NCBI GenBank assembly: GCA_036380695.1
Contig: DASVEG010000262.1
Span: 1 to 20,077, forward strand
Reading direction: 5' to 3'
Length of the DNA stretch: 20,077 nt
Origin: DASVEG01 sp036380695
GTDB lineage: Bacteria > Actinomycetota > Acidimicrobiia > Acidimicrobiales > CADCTF01
Positions 15,062 through 20,077 of the stretch are shown here, one piece after another; within the stretch, counting starts at the first letter, position 1; each line of letters opens with the position of its first letter. The notes under the pieces were generated by a model that made no database searches, was not told the origin of the DNA, and was given only the letters and a program-made list of their open reading frames with translations. The translations under genes and the position numbers were made by a program.

Positions 15062-15742
15062 ATGTGGACACGGCTGAACATCTGGGTCATGGCACCTGGC
15101 AACGCGTGCCGCATCGACGATCGCGACGGCTGGGTGGTGTACACGGTCGACGCGCACCAGCAGCCCTTCTCCTGGAAGGGGTTCGACTACAGCGCGGGAA
15201 CGCCGACGTCGGAGAACGGCTTCCTCGACTACGAGGTGCCGCCGGGCACGTATGTCATCTGGGCCGAACGCAAGGAGCAGGGCCGCGCGCTGCGCACCCA
15301 TCGCGCGGTCGCCGCAGTCCACGACGAGCCCTACGTCGTCGTTCGGTTGCTACCGGACACCAAGCCCGAGCCCCCTGATCGCGAGCCACCCGATCGCGAA
15401 CCACCCGATCGCGAACCACCCGACCGCGAACCGCCGAAGGAATGCACGATCACGATCGAGGAGGTTCGCGGCTACCTCCGCGGGTCCGACTTGCCCGTGC
15501 GGTTCGAGGTGTCGGGCATGGCCACCGGATGCGACGACCTCCAGGTGATCGTGCGGGGCGAGGGCGGTCAGACCGCGTACGGAGTCGCGCACGTCGATGC
15601 CAGCGGCAATTGGGTGTTCGGCTGGGACAACGAGCAGCAGTTCCGGTGCGGCGAGGGAGTGCTCGTCGACGTCCGGTGCGAAAGCAACCCGAACTGCCGC
15701 GAACGCGCCGAACTCACGGTCGACTGCCGCGAGGACGGGTAA
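15062..15742 (+). CDS. Unknown two-domain protein with EPPDR repeat linker
   Basis: The 226-aa product has two compact domains joined by a repeat. Residues 1-100 look like a small beta sandwich with GFLDYEVPPGTYVIWAERKE, a pattern shared with prealbumin or carboxypeptidase-regulatory-like domains. Residues 103-125 are four EPPDR units plus a partial one, a stiff charged proline linker. Residues about 127-226 are a second beta domain (ITIEEVRGYLRGSDLPVRFE, ASGNWVFGWDN) with six Cys (C-T-I, GCDD, RCGEG, VRCES, PNCRE, VDCRED) that may form disulfides or bind metal, although no signal peptide is present. It starts 10 bases after the 399-aa gene, and a perfect hairpin follows. Function unknown; the two products probably work together. 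Confidence 0.75.
   Translation: MWTRLNIWVMAPGNACRIDDRDGWVVYTVDAHQQPFSWKGFDYSAGTPTSENGFLDYEVPPGTYVIWAERKEQGRALRTHRAVAAVHDEPYVVVRLLPDTKPEPPDREPPDREPPDREPPDREPPKECTITIEEVRGYLRGSDLPVRFEVSGMATGCDDLQVIVRGEGGQTAYGVAHVDASGNWVFGWDNEQQFRCGEGVLVDVRCESNPNCRERAELTVDCREDG
15368..15436 (+). repeat. 15-bp coding tandem repeat (EPPDR x4)
   Basis: Four 15-base units (15368, 15383, 15398, 15413) plus a 9-base partial unit encode EPPDR repeats. Units two and three are nearly identical (GA[A/G]CCACCCGATCGC), the outer units differ at third positions, so growth by slippage from the centre is likely. Copy number may vary between strains. Confidence 0.9.
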
Positions 15743-15751
15743 CCACTGTGT

Positions 15752-15785
15752 GCGCAGTTGGGCGTTCACGGGCGCCCAACTGCGC
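15752..15785 (+). terminator. Perfect 13-bp hairpin terminator
   Basis: GCGCAGTTGGGCG (15752-15764) and CGCCCAACTGCGC (15773-15785) pair perfectly around an 8-base loop, starting 10 bases after the stop of the repeat-linker gene. No T tract follows. It is the strongest hairpin in the window outside the tRNAs and marks the end of the 13852-15742 unit. The following 250 bases up to 16035 hold no feature I can support. Confidence 0.7.
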
Positions 15786-16035
15786 TGGCCCATCGGCGCT
15801 TGTCAGTCGCGGTCGGTGACGAGAAGGACACGACGGTCGGCGCTTCGCCACAACTCCGCGTGGAACGGAAGCTGACCGGGAGCATCACGCGGTGGACGCC
15901 AGCCGGGGTCGTCGTGGAAGTTCGGCGCTATCTCGACCATCCCACGACAGTCGACCGCGCCGGCTCGGCCGCTTCTTCGTCACCGCGACCGCGCCAACCG
16001 GTACGGCTCAAGCGAGCGGGGCGCGACCAGTTCGT

Positions 16036-16674
16036 TCAGCGCCGGTCCTCTCGGTGTTCGTGGCACCGGTCGGCACTGCTGTCCGGCAGCAGCACGCAGC
16101 CACAGATCGCGCAGGTTCTCCATCTGCCGCGCCAGGTTCCGGTGCGCCTGAATCGGGCGGTCGCTGATCGCCATGCTCCAAGATCGGCCGGGCCGATGTT
16201 GCCGTCGTCGTCCTCGGGCGGGCCCGGCTCGTTGCCCGAGAGGAAGCCGAGAACGAAGTAGCGCGTCTCGTCCGACATCAAGCCCATCTCGCCGAACGAG
16301 ACGCTGTACGAGACGGCGTCGTCCGGACACCACGCGGACATCCGACCAGGAAACGTGTGGCCCTGGCCGGCGAGGAGGAAGTCCCGTCCGCCGCACGGCG
16401 CGTCGAACCAGAGCCGGGCGTCGAGGTCGAGCTGATCGTCTCGCGGAACGACTTCCCAACGAGGAGGCAGGCCGACCTTCGCGAGGATGCAGAACGAAAC
16501 GTCGTCGCCACTCCTCGACGGCCACTCCTCAACAAGGCTCTTGCCCTGAGCGCTGGCGGCTGCGAGGGCGTCGTCGAGGCGCATGAATTCGAGCTCGCCC
16601 TTCTCTTCGTCGAAGAGGTACACGTCGGTGGCGTCGATTCCATCGTCGAAGCGAAACGCGCTCAGTTGCCACAT
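16036..16674 (-). CDS. Uncharacterised protein with C-terminal Cys cluster
   Basis: 212 aa from ATG 16674. The frame is open further upstream to 16938, but that part is Arg/Pro-rich shadow and nothing supports it; there is also no good Shine-Dalgarno sequence before 16674. The body is soluble and acidic (ATDVYLFDEEKGELEFMRLD). A distinctive region LLAGQGHTFPGRMSAWCP then YFVLGFLSGNEPGPP (about 101-153) looks conserved, and I have a loose memory of similar actinobacterial hypotheticals. The C-terminus TCAICGCVLLPDSSADRCHEH (Cys188, 191, 193, 204, His206) is a likely zinc knuckle. It faces away from the kinase gene. No function assigned. Confidence 0.65.
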   Translation of the reverse strand: MWQLSAFRFDDGIDATDVYLFDEEKGELEFMRLDDALAAASAQGKSLVEEWPSRSGDDVSFCILAKVGLPPRWEVVPRDDQLDLDARLWFDAPCGGRDFLLAGQGHTFPGRMSAWCPDDAVSYSVSFGEMGLMSDETRYFVLGFLSGNEPGPPEDDDGNIGPADLGAWRSATARFRRTGTWRGRWRTCAICGCVLLPDSSADRCHEHREDRR

Positions 16675-16981
16675 GCGCGACACGTCAAGAGCGTATGTGG
16701 GCGTGCCGGCCCGCAAGCGTCTTCGGTTGCCCGTCTCTCCCCATCGTCTCGGGAGCGAAGGTCGTTGCCGCACTCCTCCCTCGTGCCTCCACTTTGGGCT
16801 CGTGCGCGGCGCCGGCGGCATGGCGACCCGCCCGGAGAAGTGGACGATCCTCCACTTCTGCAGTCGAACCCGGACGGCGAGGACGACCTTCACATCACCG
16901 TCCCCGACGACGAGTCGCCGCGTCGACGCGAAGAACACACGTGAGCGCGGGCGCTGCCGGCGTCAGCGACAAGATGCGGCG
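16675..16981. other. Spacer between divergent genes, possible gene fragment
   Basis: This 307-base spacer separates the divergent Cys-cluster gene and the kinase gene, so it should hold both promoters, though no clear boxes were found. From 16820 to 16944 the plus strand has gene-like codons in two frames: MATRPEKWTILHF first, then NPDGEDDLHITVPDDE in a neighbouring frame ending at TGA 16942-16944. A small gene broken by a one-base indel is possible. Confidence 0.35.
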
Positions 16982-17752
16982 ATGACCGAGCCCGAACGCG
17001 CAGTGCCTCTTGGCGGCCTGAAGGCCGGCCAGGTGGTTCGCGTCGGCGACACCGTTTGCCGGCCTGTCGGTGCGTGGTCGCCGATCGTGCACGCGCTGCT
17101 TCGACACCTCGAAGAACGGGAGTTCGACGGTGCGCCGCGGTTCGTCGGGATCGATGGCGCCCGGCGGGAAGTCCTGACCTTCCATCCCGGCGTGTTGATG
17201 ACCGAGCACCCAGATGCGGCTGCAGACGACCTGCTGGCCGAGGTCGCGGCGGTGGTCCGTGCGTTCCATGCAGCAGCCGCCGATTTCACTCCTCCCCCCG
17301 GACAGCCGCGGTGGGCCGGAAGCCTCGATCCGGCCGGCGGTGCTTCGGTGCTGCATGGCGACCTGGCTCCATGGAACGTGATCGTCGGCACCGACCATCT
17401 CACCCTCATCGACTGGGACGACGTGTGGGTCGGTCGGATCGAGTGGGAGGTCGCGTACGCCCTCCACACGTTCGTGCCGTTCTGGCCGGATGGGCTGTCC
17501 GATCGGGAGACCGTGAGGCGGATCCGGGTCTTCGCCGATGCGTACGGTCTCCGGGACGACGAGATGCGCGCCGCCCTCGAGTTGGTGCCCGCGCGGTGCC
17601 GTACCGTCGGCGAGGCGACCCGTGCCCACGCCGCACTGGGTGACGAAGCGTTCATCGGGTTCGTGGCCCAAGGCATCGACGCCTACTGGCTGTCGAGCGC
17701 CGACCATGTCGAGAGCCGGCTCCCGTCGTGGCAGCGAGCCCTCGGCATCTGA
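16982..17752 (+). CDS. Aminoglycoside phosphotransferase-fold (APH) kinase
   Basis: The 256-aa protein has the APH catalytic core: VLHGDLAPWNVIV (the H-x-D-x4-N loop) and LIDWDDVWVGRIEWEVAYAL, the metal-binding Asp region. The N-terminal lobe is short (about 85 residues, with RPVGAWSPIVHALLRHLEE and FVGIDGARREVLTFHPG), as in actinobacterial phosphotransferase-enzyme-family proteins. Such proteins phosphorylate small molecules, antibiotics or choline-like substrates; nothing here proves drug resistance. ATG 16982 begins the conserved region; an upstream open frame to 16583 is shadow. Its stop is only 4 bases from the stop of the convergent GIY-YIG gene. Confidence 0.9.
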   Translation: MTEPERAVPLGGLKAGQVVRVGDTVCRPVGAWSPIVHALLRHLEEREFDGAPRFVGIDGARREVLTFHPGVLMTEHPDAAADDLLAEVAAVVRAFHAAAADFTPPPGQPRWAGSLDPAGGASVLHGDLAPWNVIVGTDHLTLIDWDDVWVGRIEWEVAYALHTFVPFWPDGLSDRETVRRIRVFADAYGLRDDEMRAALELVPARCRTVGEATRAHAALGDEAFIGFVAQGIDAYWLSSADHVESRLPSWQRALGI

Positions 17753-17756
17753 CGGG

Positions 17757-18185
17757 CTACCTACGGCAGAGGGGCGGCAGCCACTCGGCATGCAGCGCTC
17801 GCTCGAGCGCGTCGGCGTCCGCCCCGGTGTCGCATTCGATCCACGCCACTTCGCACTCTCGAATCCATCGATTCACGGGTGCGACGTCGGCCTTCGTCAT
17901 GACCGTCGGGCGGACGGTGGTCGTGCTGGTCGGCGCGATGCCGAGGTGTTCACAGACGTTCCTGCGAAACGAGGAACGGGACAGGTCGAGGCCTGTCTTC
18001 AAATGGGTCTTCCACACGCGACCGTGGAGACCATCGCCGCCCAGCGCGCGACCCGAATAGACCGGTTGCCCATCGCGGTACCAGGCGTAGACGCCCGGTC
18101 GTTTCGGGATGTCGACGCCTCGCAGCGCGGCTGCCGATCGCCGCGGTCGAGCGTTCATCCGCTGCCACAGTTCGCCTTGCGCCAT
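17757..18185 (-). CDS. GIY-YIG nuclease-family protein
   Basis: 142 aa from ATG 18185 (ATG 18158 is an alternative; the longer open frame to 18710 is shadow of the upstream gene). The GIY-YIG signature reads GVYAWYRDGQPVYSGRALGG at 31-50 with GVY and YSG, followed by GRVWKTHL (Arg56, His61), and ALERALHAEWLPPL at 127-138 supplies the catalytic Glu128. All expected active-site residues of the fold are present, so it is likely an active endonuclease, though some family members are only structural. No extra DNA-binding domain is attached. It lies 59 bases downstream of the HhH-glycosylase-like gene on the same strand, suggesting that the two act on the same DNA. Confidence 0.85.
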   Translation of the reverse strand: MAQGELWQRMNARPRRSAAALRGVDIPKRPGVYAWYRDGQPVYSGRALGGDGLHGRVWKTHLKTGLDLSRSSFRRNVCEHLGIAPTSTTTVRPTVMTKADVAPVNRWIRECEVAWIECDTGADADALERALHAEWLPPLCRR

Positions 18186-18244
18186 CCGGCCATGCTCGCG
18201 CCGCTCTCGGCGCTCCGGCGCTCCGTCGACGGGACCACCCTGGC

Positions 18245-18919
18245 TCAGATCGTTCCCGGCGCACCCCGCTGGTGCTCCCAGATCGCACCGTCGAGACGCC
18301 GCGCCCGAACGTTCAACTCGCGCGCCGCGGCCTCGATCACCTTCACCACCCCGGCATCGTTGAGCGGTCGCCCGATCGCGTGCTTGACGAAGTTGTGCGT
18401 GTGGATGTCGGGCTTGACGGTGTCGACGCCGAGCCGCATGCGTAGCCACTGACAGGCGGCGATGCCGAGGTACTTCACTCGGCCGTGGAAGTCGCGTTCG
18501 TAGTCGCACGCGTTCGCCCATGCCCTGAGGCGCTCCTGGGTCGTCAACGACTCTTGTTCCAGGAAGCCGACGAACCCGCGCAGCCACCCGATCCGGGTCC
18601 AGTGGTTGTTCCCCCAGAGGTATTGCGCGGCTGCGCGGTTGCCCTCCGGTGTGCCCGGGAACCGATCGAGCGCGGTCCGGAGCGCCGCGAGATCTCGGAT
18701 CTCGTCCCACCTATGGTCCCAGTAGTGCTTGATCGAGTTGTTGACCGCCACGTTGTGCATCTGGAGGTCCAACACCGTCAACAGGACGTTGGTGATGTAG
18801 TCGTCGTACGGACCGAAGTCGTCCTCGGTGTAGCCACCGACTGCCGGGGCCAGCCGTCGGCACTCGGCAACGAGGCGCTCGAGCTCCTCGTCCGTTATCG
18901 GCAGCCCGTCGCTCGTCAT
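18245..18919 (-). CDS. HhH-GPD DNA-glycosylase-like protein
   Basis: The 224-aa all-helical protein carries VKYLGIAACQWLRMRLGVD followed by TVKPDIHTHNFVKHAIGRPL (148-186). That is the helix-hairpin-helix plus catalytic-type Asp171 layout of HhH-GPD base-excision glycosylases and their relatives. The N-terminal half (YDDYITNVLLTVLDLQMHN, and WGNNHWTRIGWLRGF) does not look like standard Nth, MutY or AlkA, and there is no Cys pattern for an iron-sulfur cluster, so this is a divergent member. ATG 18919 has GAGG seven bases upstream, and the gene begins 18 bases after the DUF1232 gene ends. A DNA-repair or DNA-modification-sensing role is inferred. Confidence 0.65.
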   Translation of the reverse strand: MTSDGLPITDEELERLVAECRRLAPAVGGYTEDDFGPYDDYITNVLLTVLDLQMHNVAVNNSIKHYWDHRWDEIRDLAALRTALDRFPGTPEGNRAAAQYLWGNNHWTRIGWLRGFVGFLEQESLTTQERLRAWANACDYERDFHGRVKYLGIAACQWLRMRLGVDTVKPDIHTHNFVKHAIGRPLNDAGVVKVIEAAARELNVRARRLDGAIWEHQRGAPGTI

Positions 18920-18937
18920 CGGCCAGCCTCGCGCCGC

Positions 18938-19459
18938 TCAGTCAGTCAGTCCCGCCTCCCACTCGCGGAAGGCGTCGAGCTCATCGCTGACCGCCTTGAT
19001 GACATGGGCGATCACTGCTGCGTCGTCGATCAACCCGGCGCCGAGAATGGCATCCGGGATCAGGTCGAGCGGGGAGACGACGTAGATGAGCCCACCGACC
19101 ACGACGACCAACCTGTCGAGCGGGATCTGCCGGTAGTGACCTCGCGCGTACGCCACGACGAGCCGAATGAGCGCTCGGAAGTCGTCGAGCACTGCAGCGA
19201 ACGGCCCCGACCGCAAGGCGGAGGAGCGCCCTGCCTTCTCGGCAATCTCGCGGAGCTTGGCTGGATCCTCGGCAATGCGCCTGGCCCGATCGACGGCGCG
19301 CGCGAAGAATCTCGAGCTCGGCGCCGTATCCGCCCTACCGCGCGTCGCGGCCGCGGCTTTCGTGGCCGGGGCTCTCTTCGCTCCCGCCGCCTTCTTCGCT
19401 CCCGCGGCCTTCTTGGTTGATGCCTTCTTCGCCGCGGCCTTCTTGGCTGGGTTGGTCAT
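18938..19459 (-). CDS. DUF1232 (YkvA-like) protein with histone-H1-like tail
   Basis: The 173-aa protein starts with a Lys/Ala-rich tail (residues 1-40: repeated AKKAA and KKASTKKAAG units) like the C-terminal tails of H1/HU-type DNA-binding proteins. A charged helical linker follows, then a DUF1232 domain (about 106-166) with QIPLDRLVVVVGGLIYVVSP and LDLIPDAILGAGLIDDAAVI, the typical Y-x-x-SP-x-DLIPD motif and one to two membrane segments. This combination could tether DNA to the membrane. GGAGG lies 7 bases before ATG 19459. The next two minus-strand genes are glycosylase-like and nuclease-like. Confidence 0.85.
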   Translation of the reverse strand: MTNPAKKAAAKKASTKKAAGAKKAAGAKRAPATKAAAATRGRADTAPSSRFFARAVDRARRIAEDPAKLREIAEKAGRSSALRSGPFAAVLDDFRALIRLVVAYARGHYRQIPLDRLVVVVGGLIYVVSPLDLIPDAILGAGLIDDAAVIAHVIKAVSDELDAFREWEAGLTD

Positions 19460-19501
19460 GAAGTCGCCTCCAGGCGTTCCGGGTTGGGGGGGTACCGGAC
19501 G

Positions 19502-19936
19502 TCAGCGGGCGGCGTCGGGGAGCGGAAACGCCTCGTTCGCGGGCCACACGGTGATGACCTTCATCCGCCCGTCGTCCGCAACCTGGCAGAAGTCGGTGCC
19601 TCCGGACGTCGACCCGTCCGGCATCGTCCAGACGAAGCTGTAGCGGAAGAAGCCGTCGAGCTCTTCGATCGGCGTCACGACGTCGACGCTCACACCGTCG
19701 CCGGTGCGGCCCCGCTCACGCGCTTCGCTCTCCGCGGTGCGTTCCGCGCCTGGGCCCATCGAGTCGATGTAGTTGCCAAGCCACTTCGAGACGGCGTCGA
19801 GGCCCTCGGCGCGGCCGTTCGAGTCGACGAACAGGATGTCTTCGGTGCAGCACGTGCGCAGCACATCGACGCGCCGCTCGTGGTCGGGCTCGAACCATGC
19901 CTTGCCGTAGTTGATGAGGCATTCGGTGACGTTCAC
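19502..19936 (-). CDS. NTF2-like/SnoaL-fold protein
   Basis: The 144-aa protein shows the NTF2-like pattern: N-terminal helix VTECLINYGKAWFEPDHERR, TEDILFVDSNGRAEGLDAV, and four C-terminal strands ending DGFFRYSFVWTMPDGSTSGG, TDFCQVADDGRMKVITVWP. Such proteins are often assigned isomerase or small-ligand-binding roles; none can be named. The GTG at 19936 is preferred over the ATG at 19987 because GAGGAGG sits 5 bases before it. It is first of four same-strand genes, 42 bases before the DUF1232 gene, and may share their promoter. Confidence 0.85.
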   Translation of the reverse strand: MNVTECLINYGKAWFEPDHERRVDVLRTCCTEDILFVDSNGRAEGLDAVSKWLGNYIDSMGPGAERTAESEARERGRTGDGVSVDVVTPIEELDGFFRYSFVWTMPDGSTSGGTDFCQVADDGRMKVITVWPANEAFPLPDAAR

Positions 19937-20077
19937 GGCGACCTCCTCGCTGCCGCCCTCTCTAGCCGACCGCGCCGCTCCTCGCACGGGAGACCACGCC
20001 CGTCGGTCTGGCGCGCGGCGCCCGCGGTCGAGGAACGCGTAGCCGAGGCGTCAAGATCTGTCCATGACCGCTCGGGT

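Noticed and set aside
16820..16944. Separate small gene ahead of the kinase
   Set aside because: Coding appearance is split over two frames without a good ribosome site; noted in the spacer entry but not called as a CDS.
16982..17752. Antibiotic-resistance determinant
   Set aside because: APH-fold proteins include many non-resistance kinases; only the generic catalytic motifs are visible, so a drug substrate is not supported.
20064..20077. ATG near the window end on the plus strand
   Set aside because: Only 14 bases remain and no ribosome site is visible; it may be the start of a divergent gene but cannot be supported.

Overview
The window is high-GC DNA with strong G/C third-position bias, dense genes and frequent GTG or TTG starts. 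Its gene families (WYL regulator, SCO6745-like protein, DinB/DUF664, actinobacterial-type VOC and GNAT proteins, lysine/alanine-rich histone-H1-like tail) point to an Actinomycetota chromosome, plausibly class Acidimicrobiia. The taxon is an inference from family content. No phage genes, insertion sequences, rRNA or CRISPR arrays were seen.

Layout. 1-900: the 3' end of an uncharacterised helical protein, a hairpin terminator, and a small Cys/His-rich protein. 1030-3352: a KimA/YdaO-type potassium permease, overlapped by a short gene that looks like a second, free-standing copy of the permease's C-terminal cytosolic domain. 3456-4332: a VOC protein and an apparently internally shortened GNAT protein. 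4340-5888: a WYL regulator divergent from a DinB protein, with a 25-bp palindrome between them. 5907-7736 (minus strand): a mini-ORF, an SCO6745/SalK-like protein and a SAM methyltransferase. 7801-9567 (minus): a secreted PKD plus double SpaA-like protein. 9568-10138: a long gap with no confident gene, followed by tRNA-Lys and tRNA-His on the minus strand. 10442-13739: a tightly coupled operon of DinB, a conserved hypothetical, fumarylacetoacetase and a YbaK-like protein, whose last stop codon lies inside a tRNA-Arg gene. 13852-15785: two proteins of unknown function, the second with an EPPDR repeat linker, closed by a perfect 13-bp hairpin. 16036-17752: an uncharacterised Cys-rich protein and an APH-fold kinase. 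17757-19936 (minus): NTF2-like protein, H1-tail/DUF1232 protein, HhH-glycosylase-like protein and GIY-YIG nuclease-like protein.

How genes work together. Three sets look functionally linked. The first is the permease with its extra regulatory-type domain. The second is the 10442-13675 operon, where stop/start overlaps join fumarylacetoacetase (last step of tyrosine/homogentisate breakdown) to an unknown protein and to DinB and YbaK proteins. The third is the 17757-19459 cluster, which places a DNA-glycosylase-like protein next to a GIY-YIG nuclease and a protein with a DNA-binding-type tail, suggesting a DNA-processing role. The two unknown genes after tRNA-Arg form an isolated transcription unit at a typical integration position and are the best candidate for something undescribed.
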